Source: Chrysogorgia sp. JL179-B06 (lineage: Eukaryota; Cnidaria; Anthozoa; Scleralcyonacea; Chrysogorgiidae). Taken from it: 64,000 nt of DNA. Made by a program: the position numbers and the translations under genes. The notes beneath the pieces are model-generated. The model was not told where the DNA came from, ran no database searches, and saw nothing but the letters and a program-made list of their open reading frames with translations. The DNA lies in NCBI GenBank assembly GCA_035772405.1, contig JAYKKM010000250.1, forward strand, positions 874,001 to 938,000. Reading direction: 5' to 3'. How positions within the stretch are numbered: the first letter of the stretch is position 1; each line of letters starts with the position of its first letter. Shown piece after piece: positions 29,753 through 41,349 of this stretch.

Positions 29753-31822
29753 ATGCCATTTTATTCATTGCAAACTGCTCTTAATAAAATATTTTTATGC
29801 ACTGAATTAAATTACCAAAATTGTTTGTTGACTATTGACTGTAACACAGTGGCAATATGCATGATTTCTGAAGGAAAATTTAAGATTTTTGATTCTCATT
29901 CAAGAGATTTATATGGCATCCCTGACCCATTTGGAAAACGTGTATTAATTGATGTTGAAGGTTTAGACAATCTAGCCAGTTATTTCCAAAATACTTACCC
30001 TCAAAACAGTAGACTACTATTTGAGATCAAGGGAGTAAAATTGTTGAACTTAGATAGTACTATTCAATACAACACATCTTTCACAAACAATGATTATGTA
30101 TTGCACAAACAAAGAGAAAAGATGTTGTCAAATAAACGTGAACAGGCCAAAAAGGCTATACAGAATGAATCGCGTGAACAAAAAGAAAAGAGGTTGGCAA
30201 ACATGCGTAAACGGGCCGAACAGGCTACTGAACATGAAACGCATGAACAAAGAGAGAATAGGTTGGCAAAAAAGTGTAAATGGGCCAAACAGGCTACTGA
30301 ACATGAAACGCATGACCAAAGAGAGAATAGGTTGGCAAACATGCGTAAACGGGCCAAACAGGCTACTGGACATGAAACACATGAACAAAGAGAGAATAGG
30401 TTGGCAAACATGCGTAAACGGGCCAAACAGACTACTAAACATGAAACGCATGAACAAAGAGAGAATAGGTTGGCAAACATGTGTAAAAGAGCCAAACAGG
30501 CCACTGAACATGAATCACATGACCAAAGAGAAACAAGGTTGGCAAGCATGTGTAAACAAGCCAAACAGGCTACTAATAATGAGACACATGAACAAAGAGA
30601 AAATAGGTTGGCAGAGAAACGTAAACTTGCCAAAATGGCTGTTCAGAATGGGTCAAATGAACATAGAGAAAAGAGGTTGTCACAAAAACAAAGTCAGAAA
30701 AAAGCTAAATCTGCTTTCGGTCAACAAAATGGGAAAAGCCATTTCCCTATACCTGAGAGCCCTGAAGGTACATGTAAAAGGAAAGTCCAAAACAACAAAT
30801 GTTTAGAAAAAACAATCTGCCAATTCCATGATGCAGTATCAGTAGGACCAGTTTATATTTGCACATGTTGCGATCAATTGTGGTATAAACATAGTGTGCG
30901 CCGTGCAGATAAAATCAGACTATTGAGCCCAAATGTAAGTAAATATCTACAAAACACAATGAGTGTTGACAACGTTGAATGGCTCTGTAATACATGTATG
31001 AAACACCTAAAAAAAGAAAAAGTACCACCATATGCTGTTGCAAATGGAATGAAGTTTCCTCAAAAGCCATCATTTTTTGATTTGAATGAGCTGGAGTGTA
31101 GGCTTATTGCACCAAGGTTAGCCTTTCAAAAAATCATGCAAGCTCCCAGGGGTAAGCAATTAAAAATAAATGGAAATGTTGTCAATGTACCAGCTGATGT
31201 CACTAATACAGTGAATGTGTTACCACGGTTACCACAACAATCAGGTACCATAAAAGTCCAATTAAAGCGCAGGTTACAATATAAAAGTTCTGCACTGGCT
31301 TTAAATATCAGACCACATAAAGTTCTTCAAGGAGCAACCTGGTTAGCAAATAACAGTACACTATACCAAGAGGAAGGCATATCTCTTGACCCAAATTGGG
31401 AGATAAATTTTGATCACAACAATGATGCAGATCAACCCACCCAACAAGAGCAAGATCAGAACAAAAACAACATTCAAAACGATGATTTTAGTGAAGATGA
31501 AGCAGAGATACCTGCAGGTGTTACTGACAGTATGCTAACAGCACCACATTTTCTTAGCGACAATGAACGAGAACATATTTATAATGTTGCACCTGGAGAA
31601 GGTAACCGACCACTAAGCATTTTCAGAGACAAACACTCAGAAGAGTTAGCTTACCCAGGAATATTCTTAGGTCAAAAAAGACCAGAGGACAAAGAGCGAT
31701 TAACAAGTGTTTACTACAGTGATATCTGTAAATCAGAACTAAGACGATCAGACCGAAGGGCAGCAATGTGTGTTGAGAATATATTTTTTAAAACCAAAAA
31801 AATGCAAATGAAATTTTGTTAG
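29753..31822 (+). CDS. Helentron segment: protease C-half, charged repeats, zinc domain
   Basis: The open frame has 689 codons. Residues 1-120 complete the protease-like domain (NCLLTIDCNTVAI, KIFDSHSRDLYGIPDPFGKR). Residues about 120-320 are about eight copies of a 23-residue unit (ENRLANMRKRAKQATEHETH plus three more residues), strongly basic and helical. Residues about 340-520 form the Cys-rich region common in Helitron ORFs: CTCCDQLWYKHSV, WLCNTCMKHLKKEKVPPYA and LNELECRLIAPRLAFQKI. The end (REHIYNVAPGEGNRPLSIF, PGIFLGQKR) leads into Rep. The frame closes by frameshift at about 31800: the next frame (NEILLGKSQIALRKCKGN) continues the protein. Confidence 0.8.
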   Translation: MPFYSLQTALNKIFLCTELNYQNCLLTIDCNTVAICMISEGKFKIFDSHSRDLYGIPDPFGKRVLIDVEGLDNLASYFQNTYPQNSRLLFEIKGVKLLNLDSTIQYNTSFTNNDYVLHKQREKMLSNKREQAKKAIQNESREQKEKRLANMRKRAEQATEHETHEQRENRLAKKCKWAKQATEHETHDQRENRLANMRKRAKQATGHETHEQRENRLANMRKRAKQTTKHETHEQRENRLANMCKRAKQATEHESHDQRETRLASMCKQAKQATNNETHEQRENRLAEKRKLAKMAVQNGSNEHREKRLSQKQSQKKAKSAFGQQNGKSHFPIPESPEGTCKRKVQNNKCLEKTICQFHDAVSVGPVYICTCCDQLWYKHSVRRADKIRLLSPNVSKYLQNTMSVDNVEWLCNTCMKHLKKEKVPPYAVANGMKFPQKPSFFDLNELECRLIAPRLAFQKIMQAPRGKQLKINGNVVNVPADVTNTVNVLPRLPQQSGTIKVQLKRRLQYKSSALALNIRPHKVLQGATWLANNSTLYQEEGISLDPNWEINFDHNNDADQPTQQEQDQNKNNIQNDDFSEDEAEIPAGVTDSMLTAPHFLSDNEREHIYNVAPGEGNRPLSIFRDKHSEELAYPGIFLGQKRPEDKERLTSVYYSDICKSELRRSDRRAAMCVENIFFKTKKMQMKFC

Positions 31823-33040
31823 GTAAATCCCAAATTGCTTTAAGAAAATGTAAAGGCAACAACAAAGGTAGTTTAGAAAGTTTAATTCACCACGATGAAG
31901 GTTATAAATTCTCGAGAGCTCTAAGAGGTTTGCAATGATTAGACAACTTGGTCCAGCAACATTGTTTTGTAGCTTCTCATCAGCTGAAACAAAATGGCTT
32001 CATTTACTGAGAATTCTGGGGAAACTAGTTGATCAAAGAAACTATACTGATGAAGAATTAAATAATTTAAATTGGGATGAAACATGTAGATTGATTCAAA
32101 GTGATCCAGTCACATGTGCCAGGCATTTTGACTTTCAATTTAACACATTCTTGAAACAATTTCTGATGAGTAATGTTGCCCCATTGGGAAAACTTAAAGA
32201 TTGGTTTTACAGAGTTGAATACCAACAAAGAGGTTCACCCCACATTCACATGTTAATATGGATTGAAGATGCTCCAATATTTGGAGTTGACAAAGATGAA
32301 GATGTCACTTCATTCATTGATCAAATAATAACATGCAGAAAGCCAAATGATGATCCAACATTGCTTGACCTTGTTAATAGACAAACTCATAGGCATTCTC
32401 ACACATGTCGAAAAAAATCTAAGAATGTTTGCCGTTTCAATTATCCACAACCGCCAATTAGGTCAACCGAGATACTTCATCCACTTGATAGTGACGTCTC
32501 TCAAAGTGATGTAAAAAAACTGAAATAATTATGGAGAGATATTAAGAAAACTCTTAATGAGCTAAACGAGGGTGAAGATATTACATTTGACCAACTTATG
32601 GGAAATTTAGGTGTGTCTGAAAAAGATTATTTGCTGGCAATCCGTTCATCTCTAAATTGCCCAGTTATATTTTTGAAAAGAATGCCAAATGAACTCAGAG
32701 TTAATAATTACAATCCTGCATGTCTTAGTGCATGGAGAGCTAACATGGACATTCAATTTGTTCTTGATGTTTATGCTTGTGCAATGTACATTATTTCATA
32801 CATTTCCAAATCCCAAAAAGGTATGAGTGAATTATTACGCAAAGCATGTGCTGAGGCAAAAGAAGGCAATGCTAGTATTAAACAGCAAGTAAGAGATATT
32901 GGAAACAAATTCTTAAATAGTGTAGAAATAAGTGCTCAAGAAGCAGTTTATATCACCCTGCAATTGCCAATGCGAAAATCATCTCGACAAGTGGTATTAA
33001 TTAATACATCACCCCCCAGTGAAAGAGAGAGCTGCTAAAA
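31800..33040 (+). pseudogene. Helentron Rep (HUH endonuclease) segment
   Basis: Starts in a second frame (SLESLIHHDEGYKFSRALRG). A small deletion at about 31930 removes the usual GSPxYW stretch. It continues MIRQLGPATLFCSFSSAETK and LKDWFYRVEYQQRGSPHIHM, whose HIH at 32241-32249 is the metal-binding HUH motif. After a TAA at 32526-32528 the same frame goes on to [20 protein letters not shown]. The two-tyrosine motif is intact: [18 protein letters not shown], with Tyr codons at 32787 and 32799. The enzyme would nick and join the element ends. A frameshift at about 33010 (INTSPPSER) leads to the next segment. Confidence 0.85.
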
Positions 33041-33043
33041 CCA

Positions 33044-34925
33044 ATGAGTGAAATCATTGAAATGGAAGACGAATGTGAAGAAATTCATTCAGATGGTCTT
33101 TTGACACGATATATCCAACGGCCTGCATCCCTTAATAATGTCACTTTAGCTGATTGGACAGCATGGTATGATGGTTGTGGAACTAAGCCATATAAAAGAA
33201 AATCTAAAGAATTAGACACAGATAATCTCCCAAAAGAAACATATGATGATGAGAACAATGATGATGACCTGAATGATGATAATCACCCTGATAGTTTTGA
33301 AACAAAGAATAACATTAAAAAACGCTGTAAGACCAGAATTATTAGAAGTGTCTGGTTTAACCGAGAAGCTCAACCAGAAAAACATTATCGTGAACTCATT
33401 ATGCTTTTTACGCCATGGACAAATGAGGGAACTGATTTAATTTCCCATTACCCATCATTTCAAGAACATTACCTTGCTAGACAAGATGAAATCAGTGAAC
33501 AAATGAGTGAATATGCTGTTTGTAGTGAAGACTTAAATGAAATTCAACAACATTTAAATGAGGAGAATGATGATGCATATGCTCCAATAGCACCGGTAAC
33601 GCAAAATGCTGAACTTCAAGATGAAAGTGAAGGGAACAAAGATTTACATCCTGATTTCAATGAAAGATATGATTTATCACAAGATATTGGTATTCCTTCA
33701 AGTGCACAAAATAATGAACCACTAATCTTAAATGAAATACCAGATGATGAATATCGAGCTATGGTACAAACATTAAATAAGAAACAAAAGGAGTTTTTTT
33801 ATCATGCTGTTCACTTTATTAAAACAACTGACAAGCCATTTTACTCTTTTCTCAGTGGAGGTGCAGGAGTGGGTAAATCTCATTTAATAAAATCAATCTA
33901 CCAAGCTGCAATTAAATATTTTAACACACAAGCTGGTGAAGATTTTCATCAGGTGAAAGTATTATTATTGGCACCAACAGGAAAAGCTTCCTTCATTATT
34001 AAAGGCAACACAATACATAGTGCTCTTGCAGTACCAGCAAGTCAGTCTTTGAAAAATTACAAGCGCTTAGACTCGAGTAGGCTAAATACTTTAAGATCAC
34101 AACTTGGTGGTGTTAAACTCATTTTATTAGATGAAATATCAATGGTTGGAAACAATATGTTCACCATTCAAATCAATAACCGACTGAAAGATCTAAAGGG
34201 TAGCAAAGAAGATTTTGGAGGTGTCAGTATAATTGCAATTGGAGATTTATTCCAGTTACAACCTGTATTTGATGGTTATATTTTTAATGATATTCAAAAT
34301 TCTGAATACAGTATACTTGCTCCTAATTTATGGAAGAAATATTTCAGAATGTTTGAACTTGATGAAATTATGAGACAAAGAGAAAGTAAGGTTTTTGCTG
34401 AGATCTTAAACAGATTAAGAGAAGGTAATCACACTCCAAATGATATCATGAAAATCAAGGAAAGATGTGTGGATGAACAAAACTGTCCAAGGGAGGCTCC
34501 TAGACTGTTTATAAAAAATGCAATGGTCGATGAATATAATGAGAATGTTTATCTTGCATCAACAGGCAGAAAATATAACATCAAGGCACAAGACAGTGTC
34601 ATTGGAGCTAACTCTGTAGAACTAAGAGATAAAATATTAAGACAAATTCCTCATGTTCCTCTCAAAAACACAAAGCAATTAGCAACAAAATTAAGAATTG
34701 CTGAAGGTGAACGAACTGAAATAGCAATGAATGTCAGAACTGATGATGGTCTCACAAATGGTGCCAGTAATGTGGTTAAACTGGTTCAATTACATCATCC
34801 TGATAAACCATCTGGTATAATATGGGTAGAGTTTGACTATGAAGATATTGGTAAAAAAACTAGACATGAAAACAGACGTCTTTATGTACAGGCATCCAAC
34901 GTACATGGACACCAATTAAACCAGT
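33044..34925 (+). CDS. Helentron Pif1-type helicase segment
   Basis: After an acidic linker, NKKQKEFFYHAVHFIKTTDK leads to Walker A, SGGAGVGKSHLIKSI (about 33856-33900). LLLAPTGKASFIIKGNTIHS (motif Ia) and LILLDEISMVG (Walker B) follow. Then come IAIGDLFQLQPV (motif III) and RMFELDEIMRQRESKVFAEI. Motifs are complete, consistent with a 5'-3' SF1 helicase of the Pif1/RecD2 type. At about 34915 the reading shifts frame: the protein goes on as QFPLRPAAAKTVHRSQGDT (motif V/VI region) in the next segment. The open frame itself runs to 34990 with a spurious tail. Confidence 0.9.
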
Positions 34926-35895
34926 CACAACACAATTTAATGTTGGCAGAACTAAATCAGCTCAAGTTGTCAGAAAACAATTCCCACTAAGACCAGCTGC
35001 AGCTAAAACAGTCCACAGATCTCAAGGAGATACTCAAAATGAGATTGTTGTTAACCTCAACACAACAAGAGCTTTTCCTCACATACATTATGTAGCCATC
35101 AGTAGAGTTACTACCATTGAAGGATTATATGTCACTGACCTGTGTGAAAGTAAAATTGCTGTCAACGCAAAAGTTGTAAATGAAATTCAAGAACTTAGAA
35201 CCGAGAGATCATTGCAACTTTGTTATACTCCATTGTATGATGTCGATCCATCATGTTTGAGAGTTTGTCATTTAAATGCTCGTTCACTACATAAACATAT
35301 TAAAGATGTCCGACATGACTTGAATTACTTGGCTAGTGATTTAGCAATATTTACAGAGACAAGATTCAGTCCATTTGATGATGATAAAATGTACGCCATT
35401 AATCGTTTCCAACTATTTCGTAATGATGATATGAGATTAAATGAAAACAATAGACGACCATACCATGGCGCTGTCTACAGCAAAATACCATTTGTTCAAG
35501 GATTTCCTTATTGTCACAATGTCAATGGTATTGAATTTACCTTCATTAAACTGGTCAATTATGAAGATATTAACATCATAGCAGTATATCGTTCTCCACA
35601 AGTTACTCTAAGTAATCTATGCTCTATATTAGAAGATATTGCAGCTGGTACCAATAACATACTTATTGGAGATTTCAATGTCAATTGGATGGTTAATACA
35701 GAACGACAGTCACTTTACAATGTGATGATTAGAGACAATGGTTATAGGCAATTAATTACTAGCTCCACAACTGATAACAATACATTGATTGACCACATAT
35801 ATACTAATATAATGCAGATGGAAATGTACTGTGGTATTTTGGAAACATACTTCAGTGATCACAAGGCAATATGGATTTCATGCAAAAGAAAATAA
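34925..35895 (+). CDS. Helicase C terminus fused to APE-like endonuclease
   Basis: The frame begins with the end of the helicase (TVHRSQGDTQNEIVVNL, PHIHYVAISRVTTIEGLYVT). It runs without a stop into an exonuclease/endonuclease/phosphatase domain: RVCHLNARSLHKHIKDVRH, LAIFTETRFSP (Glu), NIIAVYRSPQ, NNILIGDFNVNW (Asp/Asn) and TLIDHIYTN. It ends YFSDHKAIWISCKRK-stop at 35895. N-A-R, E-T, G-D-F-N and S-D-H are the active-site words of APE-type nucleases, as in LINEs. The fusion of helicase and endonuclease is the defining feature of Helentrons. Confidence 0.9.
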
Positions 35896-36030
35896 ACGTA
35901 CAGTATAATATGTCTAGTTAAACTAAAAGAAATCATTGTATTTCTATAATAGTAAATAATGCGAACATGATGCTTTAATTCCCAAGTAACAAAATCTGTG
36001 GGTTGTGTAACACTCACATTTGTACCACAT

Positions 36031-36085
36031 GTGGGTCTGAAATGTTGGACATGGGGACCACCTGTGACCAACAGTTCAGGCCCAC
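36031..36085 (+). repeat. Stem-loop downstream of the Helentron ORF
   Basis: gtgggtctgaaatgttgg (36031-36048) and ccaacagttcaggcccac (36068-36085) pair with two mismatches around a 19-nt loop, 136 bp after the stop. Position and form fit a 3' terminal hairpin of a Helitron-like element, or an RNA 3' end structure. Confidence 0.5.
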
Positions 36086-36089
36086 CTAC

Positions 36090-37690
36090 ACCCAGATGTT
36101 GCATGATATTTAACAGGTACGGTTTTCCCCATATTTGTTTCATTAATTCCCTGTTTATTCTCCCCTTTTATTTCTCCCCTTTTATTTGTCATTATATTGA
36201 ATTTATGTTCTTTTCTCATTAACATACAGTATGTATAATCATTAGTTTGACTATTCAATGAAATACTGGTATTAAACATTAACAAAATAAATTTACCATG
36301 AACTTTGGTTGGATATATCAGTTTCAATAGTGATTGGTGGCGAATAAAAGAAGGGAGAAAACACAATGGAACAAGTATATGCCAAATATTAATGGAAGAT
36401 TTAGTGAATTGTGGAAATATGACATTTAAAATACCAGAAAGCAAGTGACGTAATTGTGAGGGCGAAGCAAAAACTTTGTTCCGTTAAATGCTACAATATC
36501 CATCGATGTACAATTAGAGAATTATGTACAGCAAACCCAGGATGAGCCAAAATTCAGCAGAAATTTGACTCTATGGACATGTTCAGTTGCACCTGTCTAA
36601 GTTACATATCCTGGAGAGTCCCAACAATTTAAATTCACTCAGGAGATCACGGCAGATGTTCAGCAGAATGTTCAATGATGTCTCAAAATTACATCCATTT
36701 ACCAGGAGTAAATCACTTTGGGTGACAAAAATAATTCTTGGTTTAATGGAGCATATATTTACATGAATATAATTTCATCGAACCATAGTGATCGAACATA
36801 CTGAAAACCTCACTAAATTGGTATACTGCGTATGCATGTTAAATCCATTGTTACTTTAATAATGGTCTTGTATCTCATGGGATATTGGTTCCATATCATG
36901 GATATACTGTTGTCAACAGGGTCCAAGTGTATTCAAGAACATTGACAAATTAATATTGTTGTATCAATATTAAGCCAAAATCAAAAACCACAGCAAGCAA
37001 ACAAATCATGCCAAACCCAAGTATCAGATCAAAACATCAATGGAACTTTGTAGATCTAATGTACACTGTCTGGTATTATCCAACCAGAACTACAGTATAC
37101 TATTTGCTTGATTACACAGTTTGTGCTATATAAATATAGTGTATTCTAAACATTAATTTTGGTCAACCAACATTCATGAAAAGATAAGGAAACATTTGGA
37201 TAATATATTTCCCTCCAAAAACAACTTATCCTGATCCAATCCTAGTGTCTGTGCAGCATAATTTAACCATATCCTGAAGTTGTACAAATTTCCTGTACAA
37301 TTAATATCTTCAAGTTGTATTTGACAAGGAAAAAACATTGTAATATTCTTCACACAGCATTCTTCCTGTATACATGTATCAATCTGGCATTTTAAGCTGG
37401 CATGCAGAAAGCTCTAATAATTTGTGCTTTATTATAATAATTTTTTAATGCTGAATATTTCTGAAAAGACAATTAATTGGCCAAGTATTGTCCCACGAAT
37501 AATCAACAGTACAGTATAACAAGTTATGTAAATCAAATATTCTAGCCATTTACTTAATAAAATTATTTACAACTAGTATAAAATAGTGCCATTCGCAGTT
37601 TTCCTTAACAGCCAATAAAACCAGTTCCTATAGTAGTTTATGCTAGTGAAATATAAATCACATACAAAATGATTAATTTCTTAAAACTTT
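36090..37690. other. AT-rich non-coding stretch
   Basis: No gene, tRNA or element end was recognised. It includes short A/T runs and scattered acatgta words. Confidence 0.35.
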
Positions 37691-37695
37691 TATTC

Positions 37696-37905
37696 ATGAC
37701 AAAGCATGCAACAATAACAAGTATATTTCTTAATCTACTACAACAATAGAAAGATATATAAATACTTAACAAAACCGTTAGAGAATATCTGTAATAATCA
37801 TGGCAAAGCATGCAACAATAACAAGAATATTTCTTAATCAATCTACTACAACAATAGAAAGACATAATATAAACACATAAACTGTTAGAGAATATCTGTG
37901 ATTGT
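37696..37905. repeat. About 105-bp tandem duplication
   Basis: gcatgcaacaataacaag starts at about 37705 and 37808. Both copies continue through tatttcttaatc, ctactacaacaatagaaaga and gttagagaatatctgt. It lies at the 3' end of the RPA-like gene and may be part of its 3' UTR. Confidence 0.75.
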
Positions 37906-37913
37906 TTTGTTCT

Positions 37914-39103
37914 TTATGTTATATGAATTTTGATATCATCAAAAGACAACACAGCGGATTGTACATCATCTGGTGTGCACAATAACAAATCAATTTTGCT
38001 TTTCTTTAGATTAAATAATGACTTTACAACTTCATTAAAAACCGATAGGTGGACGTCCTCATTGACCTCCTTGTCACGGCAAACCAACTTAAGATACCAC
38101 TGAACATTAGTTACAGATACCTTCTGCACCAATTTACACGATTCACATGTTGCTATTTTGTCTTTCATCGTCACCTTCTTGTGACATGAATAGCAGGTTC
38201 TGTATTTCACTGCAGAACTGACAGCAACAATTTCAACTTCTGATGTTTTCTGTGTCATTTCAGAAGGTAAATCTAGTATTTTTGCCAATGGTTTCTTAAA
38301 TTCTTTAGTTTTCTCAATAGTACAACCGGTTTTGGCAGTGTTTACACATAGTTGTTGAGAAAAATAATCAGTTTTGACCCTCAGGTTTCGGAAAATGTAA
38401 GTTTTGCCTTCTTCGACTGATTCTGTAAAGTTTTCCCAAAGTGTTATGGGGATGGTTCCAGATGGGTCAACTAGCTGACCATTAACTTTGGTTAAAGTAT
38501 TTTGAAAACCTTGTAATGTTATTTTCTTTATTCCTGACGAATCACACAATTTTGCTTTAACTGAAACTAATTGGTTTACCGTGATAAATCGAATGTCTGA
38601 TACATTTATAATTTCATTTGAATCTAGTAAAACGACTCTTTTAAAGTTGACTTCATCCTGGCAAACATCCAGCTTAGTTTTCTTATCCATGATAACATCA
38701 GTGTTCCCTTGCCTTTCTTGAATCCTGAAATTCTTAATCTTTACTGGGCTCTTTGACTTGTTAACATTGTCAAAATTGGATTTTTTTCCAGGTGAAAAGC
38801 AGACCCCTCTAATGGTTTTCTCACTCTCTATTTGTAGTACACAGTCAAAATAACTGGTTTTTGAAGACTTTTTAATTGGGGACACATTGTGCACAAAGCA
38901 AACCAACTCGTCTGAAGTCACTGGGTTCTTTTCGTCTAATAAATGTTAAAACAATTAGTTAGATTTAAATAAATGCCATTCGCTATAAATAGTAGAATTT
39001 CAACAGAATAGAACAGAATGTTTTTTTGGTTCATTGTTAAATAGCACATTGCAGCGTGCTCAACGATTTTACCTCCTGAACCTTTGCTCCCTTTGCCCGC
39101 CAT
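37914..39103 (-). CDS. RPA-like OB-fold ssDNA-binding protein, two exons, intact
   Basis: Exon 1 (39103-39073) begins ATG and reads MAGKGSKGSG; its donor is gtaaaa. Exon 2 (38935-37914) follows an acceptor (cattattag) and keeps phase: the split codon gives Asp, then EKNPVTSDELVCFVHNVSP. Total coding length is 1053 nt, about 350 residues, with no internal stop. YFDCVLQIESEKTIRGVCFS and KIKNFRIQERQGNTDVIMD resemble an OB-fold. LVDPSGTIPITLWENFTESV is a second OB-fold strand set. CYSCHKKV plus CESC form a zinc-ribbon pair, as in the large RPA subunit. Role: likely binding of single-stranded DNA in replication or repair, or in element mobility. It lies 2 kb from the Helentron, pointing towards it. 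Function is inferred from fold-like words only. Confidence 0.65.
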
Positions 39104-39720
39104 TCTTGTCTTCACTCAGTGATAATGATTCTCACTGAAAATATGAAGAATATTTTGAATGAATTAAATAAGATTTCCTGCCAAAAAAAACGAAGACCTA
39201 AAAATCGGTGTAGTCCCTCTATATTATAATCTAATATCTATATAATCAGTATAATATTACATATAAAGAGAAGATACTCATACTGCAAAGACAAAGGGCC
39301 TGAAAGGCTGATTGGCCTATTCACGCTTTAATATGTCTGACAACCTCTTCTCGATGTTCCACTGATTCATTAACTTGAATTTTGTGCTATATATTAATGA
39401 AAATACACGAATATCTTTACAACTTACCTTAAAACAGACTTGGCACTTTAAACCTCGTGGCAATGGTCGCACTCGCGTCTGAGCGTCTCGCATTGATGGC
39501 CAGAGCCCAGGGCATCTACTTCCAGGCCCCTGACCGCGCGCAATAATGATAATTTCGTGCAACTCATTCTGATTGGCTGCACGGTGACTATTGCCTTGCT
39601 AGAAATTGTACTTCAAAAAGAGGTTTTGTGACCAAACTGCTTTAAGTCCCCCTCAGCATCGTCCTTTTAATGTATGGTATTTAAAAATGACGACATGTTT
39701 TCCTACCAGCCAATCAAATG
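39104..39720 (-). promoter_or_regulatory. Probable 5' leader intron and promoter of the RPA-like gene
   Basis: On the minus strand an acceptor-like ttttcag lies just upstream of the ATG (about 39136). A donor aag-gtaagt is at about 39428. This suggests a 5' UTR intron of about 290 bp and a leader exon upstream of 39429. Beyond it the sequence is locally CpG-richer (39460-39545), and inverted CCAAT boxes occur at about 39571 and 39707. No TATA box is obvious. Confidence 0.4.
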
Positions 39721-41185
39721 CGTAGTTCAAAACGAACCTAGAACTTCCCAACGAACATGGAAACGAACTTTCGAAGATTTTGAAAAGTGAGTTTAAAACG
39801 ACTGTAACACTGCAACCGTAGACGCATGTACGCACTGCGTACCTATTTTTATATATGCATCAACCGGAGGATGCGCGGCATCGGGAAATTTGGCCCTGGT
39901 AACTAGATATGGTAAATAATAAATATCTGCATTGTCGGGTTATACGGTGAATGAAGATTTGAGTTAAAAAAGATCGTGAAAAGGCAGTGAAAATGCAATA
40001 TATCGTCGTCCGAAGATGTCAAGTTCGTAAATCAAGTTCGTAAATCAAGTTTTTAATACGTGGCGTCAAAACTAAAGGTAAACCCATTTTCGGTTTTTTA
40101 AACCTGTTAGTCAGTTACAAAGATAGTTTGGCAAACATGTCCGAGTATGTTATTCAGGCTTTTATTTGATGTATAGCATGATTTTCTTGCGTTAGTAGTT
40201 CAAAAGATATCGTCATCTGAATATCTAAAATATTTATACGGAGTTTGTCAATCCAATCCAAGCGTCGTCGCTTTTTTCAAGCTGTTAGGTATCACTTACA
40301 AAAATATTTTTGTAGGTATGTCAGAGGCTGTTAATGAAGCTTTCATTACTTCAAAAGATATTATGGTCGGAACATTTCACTTTTGGCATGTCGTCATGGC
40401 AACCGAAATTTAAAATTATTACAACATCAACCTAAGTCAGTTTTAGCGTTAGGATTAGGGTTAGCGATTATTTGAATTTCGGTTTGTTGATATATCGAGA
40501 AAGCGCCAATCAGACATCACGAAATCACTCTTTGAAGGGCTTTCGCTCGAAATTGAATAGTCCTTACATAAGATATACCAATAAATTATGTGCTTTATAA
40601 TATTGCAGAATAACAAATGTTAATACAAATTTTGAATGGCAGATTTTATACTTTTATTTAAATTATCCATCACCATTGTTTCACTCGGTCACTTTGCAAC
40701 CTCATCCACAATGGAATAATTGCAATACTTGATAATTAGCTATATAGTGAGTACCAGTACTGGTGGTAAGGATGTAAAAAAGTACAGATTATAGCTGTGT
40801 TTATACTGCAAGTCTATAGGACTAACCAGGACCAACCTGGCTGGATGCCACCTTGGGCCTGGCTTACATTTTACTCACTTTAATAGTGTAAACATACACC
40901 ATACTGGCTATAACAATCAGCATTTACGCTCATCTGATATTATGGCATATGCCCTTCTGGCCAATGGCTTAGTGTGTCTGTTTAAATTCACCTTTGTCCT
41001 GGATAGTAGGCCTGGACAGTGCCAGTCCTAGGCTTTCAATGTATATTTTTACACAGCTTTTGAAGGATAAATACTGTATAATTGGGTAGGTTAACACTGA
41101 CTGTGTCAGGGGAACATGTTAGGATTAAACAAGTGGTATCACCCCACTGACAAGAAGCAGCTGAAAGGAATTTCATCTTGAATTA
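39721..41185. other. Non-coding; relict of the GC-module family
   Basis: About 39995-40090 (cgtccgaagatgtcaagttc, gtggcgtcaaaac-taaaggtaaacc) is an inverted relative of about 16200-16330. No gene seen. Short ttaggg-like words occur at 40450 but do not form a telomeric array. Confidence 0.4.
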
Positions 41186-41186
41186 A

Positions 41187-41245
41187 TCCCCTCGCCCGGC
41201 GGCGCGAAAGCCCTGGGGCGAGGGTGCTAATCTCGACGGAATTTT
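41187..41245. repeat. GC-rich hairpin module, second full copy
   Basis: cccctcgcccggcggcgcg, aaagccct and ggggcgagggtgctaat are the inverted equivalent of 16480-16542. Outer words pair (ccctcgccc/gggcgaggg). Confidence 0.65.
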
Positions 41246-41335
41246 TCCCCGTGCTTTTTTATGCAAGGGGAAGTGAAAGTAGCCTTTATGTCGGAATATA
41301 TATATATTTGTATGTATGGTAAACGATCCTTTATT

Positions 41336-41349
41336 GTTGCCATGGTAAC
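41336..41349. promoter_or_regulatory. RFX X-box-like palindrome
   Basis: gttgccatggtaac fits the RFX-family X-box consensus on both strands. A related word (ttgccatggcaac) is at 56147. No adjacent gene start supports a role. Confidence 0.25.

Larger units (their letters stand above)
28400..36090 (+). mobile_element. Nearly complete Helentron (Helitron-like element with endonuclease)
   Basis: A single coding direction carries, in order, a 2A peptide, protease-like domain, charged repeat region, zinc domain, HUH Rep, Pif1-type helicase and APE-like endonuclease. The Rep-helicase-endonuclease order defines Helentrons. I count one stop and about six frameshifts or small deletions across about 6.7 kb, so it decayed recently. 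Exact termini were not found: a (ctat)n run (28366-28392) lies upstream and a stem-loop (36031-36085) downstream. Helentrons move by a rolling-circle-like mechanism using the two-tyrosine HUH nuclease. Confidence 0.85.

Noticed and set aside
30094..30633. Long antisense ORFs over the Helentron repeat region (for example a Cys/Leu-rich 179-codon frame)
   Set aside because: They are mirror frames of the 69-bp coding repeat; period and boundaries follow the sense repeat.
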